Assembly: GCA_943323675.2 (NCBI GenBank)
Contig: CALPIR020000158.1
Location: 1 to 5,512, forward strand
DNA from: Chitinophaga pinensis
GTDB taxonomy: Bacteria; Bacteroidota; Bacteroidia; UKL13-3
DNA length: 5,512 bases
Direction: 5' to 3'
The notes beneath the pieces were generated by a model. The model saw nothing but the letters and a program-made list of their open reading frames with translations. It was not told where the DNA came from and did not search any database. Both the position numbers and the translations under genes were made by a program. Shown here in pieces: positions 1 through 5,488 of the stretch (position 1 is the first letter of the stretch; every line of letters begins with the position of its first letter).

Positions 1-1321
1 CTTTTACCATTTGTTCTTTTTTCGTTTTCAACTTATTTGTTATCCAAGTTGTATCCTTCCCAATCAAGTATGCTGCAAGTTCATGTGGTTTTTCAATCCG
101 GATACATCCGTGACTGAAGGTACGAACTGATTTTTCGAATAAAAGCTTTTGAGGAGTATCGTGTAGGTATATGCTGTATGCATTCGGAAAAACAAATTTG
201 ATTTGGCCTAATGCATTCCAAGGTCCAGGTGTTTGCTTTATACGATATGGGAAGTTGGAACTAGTTACTTTTCCCCAACTGATTGAATTTGGACTTATCC
301 TTTGTCCTGATTGGTTGTAAATTTTTAAGTGGTTTTCCCCTAGATATTTATGGTCATTTTTAATTTTAGGTAACATTTCCTTTGTAGCAATACTATAGGG
401 CACATCCCAAGATGGATTAAATACAATATATGTCATTTTGGAACTGATTATTGGTGTGGGTTGATTCAACATTCCAGTAACGATTTTCATGTTTAGTGTA
501 TCTTTGTCGCCCAATCTTACCCACAATTCAAAGCCTGCTGAATTGGCCATTATATAAGTATCTGACATACTCCTAGGCAGCCACCTCCAACGTTCCATAT
601 TAAGTGCAATCAACCTAATGTTTTTTTTATTAGTGCTATCTGGTTTTAGGTAACATTGTTTTAATTGATTTTGCAGGAGACGATATGGCTTATGGGGGCA
701 AGCCCAAGAATCTAACATGAGTTGGATATTCGCACCTTGTGCTAGATTTTTAACAGAGTCTATTGGATTTATCTCTGTAATATGGGTTAACCATTCAGTA
801 TTAATATCTTTTGTATGAACCCTTCCAGCATAATGATGGTGAGCATAGGTGATAAATGCATCGGTCAGTAATAGCTCAATCAATGCATAATTATCCATAA
901 TCTTGTTAGTTTGTAACCCATCTTTAATGTTTGAAAGTAAAGTTGTTATTTCGGTTATGTGGTAGTCGTTTGGGTTTAATCCTTCCAAGTAAGATTGTTT
1001 TATGCGGGTAATCCAAATCCATGCTATGGGATTAAGTTTACCTTCTTTACTAATCCATAAACCCACATAGTTATTTTCATTGTAAAACTTTTGCAATACC
1101 GCCTTATTCAAAAGCGATTCGTGTGTTATAATTCCTTGGACATTAAGGCTGTCATCAGACACCGAATTAATGATTTTTTTAATTGCTGGAAAAACGGGTA
1201 GTTCATTTTCATTACTATTAAAGTCAATACCCACTATAATCAACCCTGTTAAACAAGCCAAAAGTGCCAAATGTCTTGGAGATAATCGTATTAATAATTT
1301 ACCCATTTTCACACTTGCCAT
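1..1321 (-). CDS. YcbB-type L,D-transpeptidase, C-terminus cut by window edge
   Basis: Predicted to form 3-3 (meso-DAP to meso-DAP) crosslinks in peptidoglycan, or attach proteins to it, on the periplasmic side. 440 residues are visible with no stop before base 1. The first Met (1321) follows an in-frame TAA two codons upstream; Met6 is an alternative start. Residues 18-32 form one hydrophobic segment, a likely signal anchor. A YcbB-like scaffold region follows (GLNPNDYH at 114-121, ELLLTDAF at 149-156), then NMERWRWLPR (241-250), which opens the catalytic part. The YkuD domain has PGPWNALG (365-372), LHDTP with His387, and the active-site block SHGCIR (403-408) with catalytic Cys406. Only about 25 residues separate scaffold from catalytic domain, so the peptidoglycan-binding domain that E. 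coli YcbB/LdtD carries there seems absent. The missing tail is probably some tens of residues. The gene is divergent from the Hsp20 gene and shares its promoter region. Family is certain; the exact crosslinking role is inferred. Confidence 0.95.
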   Translation of the reverse strand, partial: MASVKMGKLLIRLSPRHLALLACLTGLIIVGIDFNSNENELPVFPAIKKIINSVSDDSLNVQGIITHESLLNKAVLQKFYNENNYVGLWISKEGKLNPIAWIWITRIKQSYLEGLNPNDYHITEITTLLSNIKDGLQTNKIMDNYALIELLLTDAFITYAHHHYAGRVHTKDINTEWLTHITEINPIDSVKNLAQGANIQLMLDSWACPHKPYRLLQNQLKQCYLKPDSTNKKNIRLIALNMERWRWLPRSMSDTYIMANSAGFELWVRLGDKDTLNMKIVTGMLNQPTPIISSKMTYIVFNPSWDVPYSIATKEMLPKIKNDHKYLGENHLKIYNQSGQRISPNSISWGKVTSSNFPYRIKQTPGPWNALGQIKFVFPNAYSIYLHDTPQKLLFEKSVRTFSHGCIRIEKPHELAAYLIGKDTTWITNKLKTKKEQMVK

Positions 1322-1395
1322 GATTTGTTAATTTATATTGTTAGCGTAAAAATAATGTGAACATAACTCAAGGAAATTGATGCTCCTCATTATAA

Positions 1396-1416
1396 TTGAT
1401 GATGATGATCAATCAA
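1396..1416. promoter_or_regulatory. imperfect TTGAT/ATCAA dyad over a GAT microrepeat
   Basis: TTGAT (1396-1400) faces ATCAA (1408-1412) across 7 bases, and a second overlapping ATCAA ends at 1416. The half-sites match those of the perfect palindrome 20 bp away, but the spacer is 7 or 11 bases rather than 4. The spacer is a run of GAT triplets. It could be a secondary or degenerate Crp/Fnr-type site, or simply a short repeat. Confidence 0.3.
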
Positions 1417-1428
1417 TGCTGTTTTCTA

Positions 1429-1444
1429 TTTGATTAAGATCAAA
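1429..1444. promoter_or_regulatory. FNR-type palindrome (TTGAT-N4-ATCAA), ldt/hsp20 divergent region
   Basis: TTGATTAAGATCAA at 1430-1443 matches all ten fixed positions of the FNR consensus established in Escherichia coli, and the arms extend one more pair to 1429/1444. It lies about 80 bp upstream of the Hsp20 start and 108 bp upstream of the L,D-transpeptidase start, so it could serve either gene. A second exact copy sits before the BON gene. The likely binder is a Crp/Fnr-family regulator encoded elsewhere; which one, and which signal it senses, cannot be read from this window. A weak Bacteroidota -7-like element, GAAATTTG (1488-1495; consensus TAnnTTTG), would place the site near -65 for hsp20. 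Confidence 0.7.
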
Positions 1445-1481
1445 CGTTTTAATGCGTCATGTCATTTCAAGCTAGAAATTG

Positions 1482-1516
1482 TTAAGTGAAATTTGTCTTA
1501 CACAATTAACACTTAA
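1482..1516 (+). promoter_or_regulatory. inverted repeat / possible leader hairpin before the Hsp20 start
   Basis: TTAAGTG (1482-1488) is the exact reverse complement of CACTTAA (1510-1516), and an inner TTGT/ACAA pairing (1493-1496 with 1502-1505) leaves a 5-base loop. The structure ends 5 bases before the hsp20 ATG. As RNA it would be an imperfect, AU-rich hairpin next to the start codon, the sort of place where small heat-shock genes in other bacteria carry RNA thermometers. As DNA it could be an operator. The weak -7-like element at 1488-1495 would start transcription inside the hairpin, so the RNA reading requires a start further upstream. Confidence 0.3.
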
Positions 1517-1521
1517 ATGTT

Positions 1522-1983
1522 ATGACACTAACAATAAGAAAAAACGGAAGCTTGTTCCCATCAGTGGTGAACGACCTATTTGACAAGGAAATTTTTTTTC
1601 CTGAATTCTTCAATCCTGCAAACAACCTACTTCGTGGATTGGGTTTAGAGAGCAGTATCCCTTCAGTTAACATTATTGAAAATACCAAGGATTACAAGAT
1701 AGAACTTGCCGCTCCTGGGCTTAAAAAGAGTGATTTTAAGATAGAAGTGGACAGCGGCTATCTTACTATTAGCGCTGAGCAAACGGAAGAAAAAAATGAG
1801 GAAGAGGATCACTACAAACGAAGAGAGTTTTCTTACAGCACTTTTAGTAGATCCTTTCAATTACCTGAAAATTCATTATCCGATAAAATTGATGCAAGGT
1901 ACGAAGATGGTGTACTGAAATTATCGATTCCCAAAAAGGATGTTACGGTTTCAAAACCTAAAAAAGAAATAAAAGTAGTTTAA
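1522..1983 (+). CDS. Hsp20/alpha-crystallin family small heat-shock protein
   Basis: An ATP-independent cytoplasmic holdase that binds unfolding proteins in large oligomers and passes them to DnaK/ClpB-type refolding machinery. The 153-residue length is typical. The N-terminal arm is residues 1-46, with a Phe-rich stretch near 24-30. The alpha-crystallin domain spans about 47-139: PSVNIIE (47-53), ELAAPGLKKSDF (61-72), and a closing strand with the family GVL motif (130-132) followed by LSIPKK. The tail ends in Ile150-Lys-Val152, the I-x-I/V motif that docks into neighbouring subunits. No Shine-Dalgarno sequence precedes the ATG, as is normal in Bacteroidota. The gene stands alone: its own terminator follows 30 bp after the stop, and a perfect FNR-type site lies upstream. 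Family assignment is very secure; regulation is inferred. Confidence 0.97.
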   Translation: MTLTIRKNGSLFPSVVNDLFDKEIFFPEFFNPANNLLRGLGLESSIPSVNIIENTKDYKIELAAPGLKKSDFKIEVDSGYLTISAEQTEEKNEEEDHYKRREFSYSTFSRSFQLPENSLSDKIDARYEDGVLKLSIPKKDVTVSKPKKEIKVV

Positions 1984-2012
1984 CGCATTACTTAAGTAGT
2001 TTGACACTTTTC

Positions 2013-2045
2013 GCCCTGCTTCAATATGTAGCAGGGCTTTTTTTT
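2013..2045 (+). terminator. rho-independent terminator of the Hsp20 gene
   Basis: GCCCTGC (2013-2019) pairs perfectly with GCAGGGC (2031-2037) across an 11-base loop, followed by eight T residues (2038-2045). It begins 30 bp after the hsp20 stop codon and separates that transcript from the downstream membrane-protein gene. Confidence 0.9.
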
Positions 2046-2053
2046 AATAATCT

Positions 2054-2079
2054 TACAATTCAATATTTAGTGAATTGTA
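2054..2079. repeat. 9-bp inverted repeat in the leader of the beta-barrel gene
   Basis: TACAATTCA (2054-2062) is the exact reverse complement of TGAATTGTA (2071-2079), with an 8-base spacer. It lies 36 bp upstream of the ATG at 2116 and is not followed by a T-tract, so it is not a simple terminator. It may be an operator or a 5' leader hairpin. A shorter 12-bp palindrome, GATTTTAAAATC (2089-2100), follows it. Confidence 0.4.
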
Positions 2080-2115
2080 GGGCAACCTGATTTTAAAATC
2101 TAATTTATTAAAGTT

Positions 2116-2634
2116 ATGAAAAAGAGCTATTTAATTAGTGTTTTCTTTTTAATATCAATGCCGTTATTCGCACAGAATGACTTATTAAATATTAAAAAAA
2201 ATAAAGAAACATCGCATTCATTAGGCGCTGGTGCTGGCTTTACAACGGGTTATGGTATATCCTATCGGCAAATATTTAACCGAATTGGAATGCAGTTTAG
2301 TTTTGCTCCATATTATGACAGAACAACCTCAAGATTCAGTACAGGCATTACGTTACTTTATACATTGGGAAAAACGGAAAGTACTACCCTTTATTTATAC
2401 CAAGGGAATCACTGGTATTATGTTTCGCAACCGATTACAAATACTGATCCTATTACGAATCAAGAAACTACTAAAAGGTCAACAGAAAGCTATGTCAATA
2501 ATGGCATCGGTTTTGGCGTTGAATTTACAGTAGCAAAAAACATTGGTCTTAATTTTATGACTGGTTATGCTTTTTACGACAATTTTAATATGTTAAATGT
2601 AACTGGTGAAATAGCTGTGTATTTTAAGTATTAA
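2116..2634 (+). CDS. small secreted protein, probable outer-membrane beta-barrel
   Basis: No specific function is recognised. The 172-residue protein starts with a clear Sec signal peptide: MKKS, a hydrophobic core at about 5-18, and a likely cut after LFA (17-19) before Gln20. The mature part is rich in Gly, Tyr, Phe and Thr and has alternating stretches that read as amphipathic beta-strands, for example SLGAGAGFTTGYGISYR (35-51), IGMQFSFAPYY (57-67), STGITLLYTLG (75-85), TLYLYQG (91-97), IGFGVEFTVA (131-140), IGLNFMTGYAFY (143-154) and the final strand GEIAVYFKY (164-172) ending on an aromatic residue. This suggests a barrel of about eight strands in the outer membrane. The start is the only ATG ahead of the signal peptide. 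A terminator separates it from hsp20, so it probably has its own promoter. The barrel assignment is inference from composition and pattern. Confidence 0.7.
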   Translation: MKKSYLISVFFLISMPLFAQNDLLNIKKNKETSHSLGAGAGFTTGYGISYRQIFNRIGMQFSFAPYYDRTTSRFSTGITLLYTLGKTESTTLYLYQGNHWYYVSQPITNTDPITNQETTKRSTESYVNNGIGFGVEFTVAKNIGLNFMTGYAFYDNFNMLNVTGEIAVYFKY

Positions 2635-2849
2635 TCGAAACTGCCTAATAAGCAGTTAGCCAAACCATTCAATATAAATAGTGATTAATTTTTAAAGCAT
2701 GACTATTCGTATACCATTTCACTATAATTTCCATATGCTTATTCATGATTGAAGCCGAAAAAATGACACATACAATAATTCTAATCTGTTTGTAATTAAA
2801 TTGGATGGAATACACAAATATATGTTCGTTTTTCAGTTCAATATTTTTA
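2635..2849. other. convergent intergenic region with a weak hairpin
   Basis: This 215-bp AT-rich gap lies between the 3' ends of the beta-barrel gene and cdsA. AACTGC (2639-2644) pairs with GCAGTT (2652-2657) over a 7-base loop just after the beta-barrel stop. It lacks a T-tract on either strand, so it is at best a weak terminator or a 3'-end stabilising hairpin. No clear terminator is visible for the minus-strand cdsA transcript, and no coding sequence or repeat is evident in the rest. Confidence 0.5.
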
Positions 2850-3695
2850 CTAAAAGAATTGTATTAAATAATAGGAAAAAACAAAGGGAGCAGAGCCAAT
2901 TAAAGAGTCGAATCGATCAAGCATTCCGCCATGCCCTGGCAATATATTGCCAGAGTCTTTTATCTCTAAGCTTCTTTTTAATAGTGATTTGGTAAGGTCT
3001 CCTAATATTCCTGTAATTACTATTATTAGGGTTAGTGTTATCCAATTATTATGGAGGATGCCAATTTTAAAGTAGGATAGTGTGAATGCAACGATTAGTG
3101 TAATTAGCGCACCGCCTATAGTGCCTTCCCATGTTTTTCCTGGAGAGATTCGCAAAAATAGTTTATGTTTTCCTATTGCCTTTCCAACAATATATGCACC
3201 TGTATCGCTTGCCCAAATCATAAAAAAATAGCTAAGTATGTTAAGCGGTTGGTAAGCTTGTGTAGGATTAGGAAGAAATGCAATAAAAGTGAAACACAAC
3301 AAGGGTAAAGTGATGCAGATTATACCCATAAATGTAATGGCTAAATTAATAAATGGGTTCGGAGCTTTTCTGAATAATTCAATATAAAAAAAACTAGCTA
3401 CTGTAGGTATTAATATAATTATTATTTGCCAATTTACTGATTGAAGAAATACCAAAAAAGAACTCAACCAGATAACCACAGATAAAAAAATGCCAAGTGT
3501 TAAACGGGGTTGGATATTGCTATCATAAAACAAACGATAAAATTCATTTAGGCTAAGTAGTAGAATCGTAAACATGAGTAGTAGGAAAAAATAGGCACCA
3601 GATAATACAGCACCTGTAATTATAAAGACAAGGAAAAATCCTGTTATGCTTCGTAATAAGGTGTTATCACCATTTTTTATTTTTACAACTGCCAT
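2850..3695 (-). CDS. cdsA: phosphatidate cytidylyltransferase (CDP-diglyceride synthase)
   Basis: Integral inner-membrane enzyme that makes CDP-diacylglycerol from phosphatidic acid and CTP, the branch point for phosphatidylethanolamine, phosphatidylglycerol and cardiolipin. The 281-residue length fits the family. Several hydrophobic segments are visible (about 16-50, 68-86, 90-106, 116-140, 152-170, 193-207, 217-234, 264-280). Conserved blocks are SDTGAY (163-168), SPGKTWEG (184-191) and the full CDS signature from Ser237 to Asp263, with LLKR (238-241), KDSG (246-249), PGHGG (253-257) and DRFD (260-263). All expected catalytic and metal-binding positions appear intact. The gene lies 3 bases downstream of the nitroreductase and should be co-transcribed and probably translationally coupled with it. 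That partner is unexpected: I associate cdsA in many Bacteroidota with an ftsH neighbourhood, so this could be a relocated or second copy. Function is very secure. Confidence 0.97.
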   Translation of the reverse strand: MAVVKIKNGDNTLLRSITGFFLVFIITGAVLSGAYFFLLLMFTILLLSLNEFYRLFYDSNIQPRLTLGIFLSVVIWLSSFLVFLQSVNWQIIIILIPTVASFFYIELFRKAPNPFINLAITFMGIICITLPLLCFTFIAFLPNPTQAYQPLNILSYFFMIWASDTGAYIVGKAIGKHKLFLRISPGKTWEGTIGGALITLIVAFTLSYFKIGILHNNWITLTLIIVITGILGDLTKSLLKRSLEIKDSGNILPGHGGMLDRFDSLIGSAPFVFSYYLIQFF

Positions 3696-3698
3696 ATT

Positions 3699-4292
3699 TT
3701 ATTCTATGAAAAATAAATTGTCTTTTAATCTTATTTTAGGTTCTGGCTTTTCTACCCCGTAACCAATAATTATAGCTATAATTACTTGTTCAGTTTCTGC
3801 AATACCTAATTTTTTATAGCTTTTAGTTTTTTCAACATATTTAGCAAACCCTATTGGGCAGCTTGCTAATCCTAATGATTGCGCAGCAAGCATGATATTT
3901 TGAGAACACATGCCAATGTCTAAATCAGCCCATTCATTGGTTTTTGGTGAAGAAATAAAGATAACAGCAGGTGCACCATGAAAGACGGCATCCTCTAGTT
4001 TTAGGAAATCAAGTCTATGTGATAGATAGAAAAAACTTGCAGCTAATTTCATTAATTTTCGAATTTTCATTTTAGAAATTTCGCTTGCAGCTGCTCTTGA
4101 AATTTCTTTTGATAACCGCTTGATGAGTTCTTTGTTAGTGAGGACATAAAATTTCCAAGGCTGCATGTTTATAGCCGAAGGTGCCATTCTTCCAGCCTCT
4201 ATTACTTCATTAATAAGTGCTTTTTCAATAGGTCGTTCGTCATATTTTCTTACTGCCCTTCTTTCGTATATTGTTTTAATTGTTTCGTTCAT
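3699..4292 (-). CDS. nitroreductase family flavoprotein (FMN-dependent oxidoreductase)
   Basis: Predicted homodimeric FMN enzyme that transfers electrons from NAD(P)H to nitro, quinone or similar acceptors; the physiological substrate is unknown. The 197-residue length fits the small nitroreductase fold. Visible FMN-site motifs are ERRAVRKY (10-17), with the paired arginines that contact the flavin phosphate, and APSAINMQPWKFYVL (37-51), carrying the family PSA-x-N-x-Q-P-W core. Further blocks are DLDIGMCSQNIMLAAQSLGLASCPIGF (123-149 overall; key residues Asp125, Gly141, Cys145) and the late glycine motif IIGYG (175-179). Residues about 60-100 form a helical insert of the kind that shapes the substrate pocket. 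It is the first gene of a two-gene operon with cdsA and is divergent from the BON gene across a region with FNR-type sites. Family is secure, substrate not. Confidence 0.95.
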   Translation of the reverse strand: MNETIKTIYERRAVRKYDERPIEKALINEVIEAGRMAPSAINMQPWKFYVLTNKELIKRLSKEISRAAASEISKMKIRKLMKLAASFFYLSHRLDFLKLEDAVFHGAPAVIFISSPKTNEWADLDIGMCSQNIMLAAQSLGLASCPIGFAKYVEKTKSYKKLGIAETEQVIIAIIIGYGVEKPEPKIRLKDNLFFIE

Positions 4293-4348
4293 ATTTATAT
4301 TTTGTATGGTTTATTAATAGTGATTAGTTGTTTTTTTTACAGAAAAAC

Positions 4349-4362
4349 TGATTTTGAAATCA
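4349..4362. promoter_or_regulatory. TGAT-N6-ATCA dyad upstream of the nitroreductase
   Basis: TGATTTTGAAATCA has 6-bp arms (TGATTT/AAATCA) around a 2-base centre, 57 bp upstream of the nitroreductase start. The half-sites resemble FNR half-sites but the spacing is two bases too long, so it may be a degenerate site, another regulator's operator or chance in AT-rich DNA. Confidence 0.25.
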
Positions 4363-4604
4363 ATGGTTTTATTAATCCTAACTAATAAATTGGTTTGTCA
4401 AAAAGCTGTTCTTAAAATCCTTTTTGTTATAAGAATAATTGCATTCGGTTATAAACGCCTTGGTATAAATGTTTGGATACTTAAGCTTTATTAATTGCCT
4501 TTTTTTGATTTTGGGATCTGTTTTTATGAAATATTTCTGAATCTGTTGTCAATCAAATTTCTAGTATTTTATTTTATAGCTAATTGATTCTGTTGGTATT
4601 ATTC

Positions 4605-4620
4605 ATTGATTTTAATCAAT
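4605..4620. promoter_or_regulatory. FNR-type palindrome (TTGAT-N4-ATCAA), nitroreductase/BON divergent region
   Basis: TTGATTTTAATCAA at 4606-4619 matches all ten fixed FNR-consensus positions, with arms extended one pair to 4605/4620. It is the second exact copy in the window. It lies about 140 bp upstream of the BON start and over 300 bp upstream of the nitroreductase start, so BON is the more likely target. A Crp/Fnr-family binder is inferred; none is encoded here. Confidence 0.7.
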
Positions 4621-4653
4621 TATAAACAGTCATTTCTAATGTTAATACTTCTT

Positions 4654-4667
4654 TTGATTAACATCAT
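4654..4667. promoter_or_regulatory. near-perfect FNR-type site upstream of the BON gene
   Basis: TTGATTAACATCAT matches nine of the ten fixed FNR positions (last base T instead of A). Its left half with spacer start, TTGATTAA, is identical to that of the site at 1430. It is 35 bp downstream of the perfect site, and its centre is about 40 bp before the transcription start predicted from the -7-like element at 4689-4696, close to the -41.5 position typical of FNR activation. The predicted start is weakly supported. Confidence 0.55.
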
Positions 4668-4688
4668 TCATTCTTATGATGGCTGTCA

Positions 4689-4696
4689 AATATTTG
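4689..4696 (+). promoter_or_regulatory. candidate Bacteroidota -7 element for the BON gene
   Basis: AATATTTG matches seven of eight positions of the TAnnTTTG element described for Bacteroidota sigma-A promoters. It would put the transcript start near 4700, giving a leader of about 60 bases. It is part of a symmetric CAAATATTTG (4687-4696). No convincing -33 element is seen, which would fit an activator-dependent promoter but could equally mean the call is wrong. Confidence 0.35.
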
Positions 4697-4760
4697 CTGA
4701 TTTGTTTGGACTTATTTCGCTCTTGTAATTTATATTTTTTAACCTTTAAATTTTAAAGAC

Positions 4761-5435
4761 ATGAAAACAGATTTTGAAATTCAAAAAGATGTGATGGATG
4801 AACTCAGGTGGGAGCCTAGCTTGTATGCAACAGAAATTGGAGTTGCTGTAAAAAATGGCATTGTTACACTTTCTGGTACTGTAGACTCTTATTCCAAAAA
4901 GGCTTCGGCCGAACGAGCTGCAACAAAAGTATCTGGTGTAAAAGCTGTAGCAGAAGACATTGAGGTGAAGCCCTTCAGTTCACTGAAAAAAAATGACACC
5001 GAGATTGCTCAAGCTGTTACAAATGCATTAAGGTGGAACAGTTCGGTAAATGAAGAAAAGGTGAAGGTAAAAGTGGATGACGGATGGGTTACTCTTGAAG
5101 GTGAGGCTGATTGGGAATTCCAACGAAAGTCAGCTAAAAGTTGTATCGAGAATTTAACTGGAGTTCGCGGTATTTCAAATCTAATTAAGCTTACACCTAA
5201 AGTAAGTATGAATGAGGTGAAGGATAAAATCAATAAAACTTTCCATAGACATGCGGATTTAGACGCAAGCCATGTTAATGTTATAACAACAGGAACAAAA
5301 GTAATACTTACTGGCAAGGTGCGTTCGCTGGTTGAGAAGAATGATGCTGAAGAAGCCGCGTGGGGTGCACCAGGTGTTACACAAGTAGAAAATAACCTTG
5401 AAGTTAACTATGTAGAGGCTTTAGTAAATTATTAA
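4761..5435 (+). CDS. triple BON-domain protein (OsmY-like repeats)
   Basis: A 224-residue protein made almost entirely of three BON domains: about 4-70, 79-146 and 150-218. Each has the family alpha-beta-beta-alpha-beta pattern and its central glycine turn: NGIVTLSGTV (32-41), DGWVTLEGEA (107-116) and GTKVILTGKV (178-187). Each ends in a GV-containing strand (VSGVKAVAE, LTGVRGISN, APGVTQVEN). BON domains are thought to bind phospholipid or other surfaces; OsmY of E. coli is a periplasmic stress protein. Unlike OsmY, this protein has no signal peptide: it starts MKTDFEIQKD, and an in-frame TAA at 4740-4742 rules out a substantially longer start. It is therefore probably cytoplasmic. It is a single-gene transcript with its own terminator, downstream of two FNR-type sites, suggesting stress or low-oxygen induction. 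Domain content is secure; molecular role unknown. Confidence 0.95.
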   Translation: MKTDFEIQKDVMDELRWEPSLYATEIGVAVKNGIVTLSGTVDSYSKKASAERAATKVSGVKAVAEDIEVKPFSSLKKNDTEIAQAVTNALRWNSSVNEEKVKVKVDDGWVTLEGEADWEFQRKSAKSCIENLTGVRGISNLIKLTPKVSMNEVKDKINKTFHRHADLDASHVNVITTGTKVILTGKVRSLVEKNDAEEAAWGAPGVTQVENNLEVNYVEALVNY

Positions 5436-5454
5436 ATCTCTAATTACAAAATTG

Positions 5455-5488
5455 AAAAGGCGGATGAAATTAATCATCCGCCTTTTTT
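5455..5488 (+). terminator. rho-independent terminator of the BON gene
   Basis: GGCGGATGA (5459-5467) pairs perfectly with TCATCCGCC (5474-5482) over a 6-base loop, preceded by AAAA and followed by TTTTTT (5483-5488). It starts about 20 bp after the stop codon. The flanking A and T runs could also let it stop transcription arriving from the other side. Confidence 0.9.

Larger units (their letters stand above)
4293..4760. other. long divergent intergenic region, regulatory, no gene seen
   Basis: This 468-bp, very T-rich stretch separates the divergent nitroreductase and BON genes. Stops are frequent in every frame and I find no convincing gene. It holds one perfect and one near-perfect FNR-type palindrome in the BON-proximal half, a related dyad with a 6-base spacer near the nitroreductase, and a weak -7-like element. 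The middle part, about 4370-4580, shows nothing I can name apart from a 23-codon hydrophobic reading frame starting at 4469 that is probably chance. Confidence 0.6.

Noticed and set aside
1506..1860. Two overlapping minus-strand reading frames of 60 and 65 codons
   Set aside because: They lie antisense to the Hsp20 gene, which has clear family motifs throughout, and show no recognisable domain or start signal.
2231..2533. 100-codon plus-strand frame inside the beta-barrel gene
   Set aside because: It is an out-of-frame shadow of 2116-2634, whose signal peptide and strand pattern identify the real frame.
2801..2995. 64-codon plus-strand frame overlapping the end of cdsA
   Set aside because: It runs antisense into the conserved cdsA signature; its composition looks like translated AT-rich noise.
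4469..4540. 23-codon hydrophobic frame (begins MFGYLSF) in the long intergenic region
   Set aside because: T-rich DNA yields Phe/Leu/Ile-rich frames by chance, and no start signal or conservation can be shown. A toxin-like or membrane micropeptide cannot be excluded but is not supported.
4744..4758. CTTTAAA-T-TTTAAAG symmetric stretch next to the BON start codon
   Set aside because: Low-complexity A/T sequence readily gives such symmetry, and as RNA the stem would be only about five weak pairs.
5009..5317. 102-codon minus-strand frame
   Set aside because: It is antisense to BON domains 2 and 3, which are clearly the coding strand.
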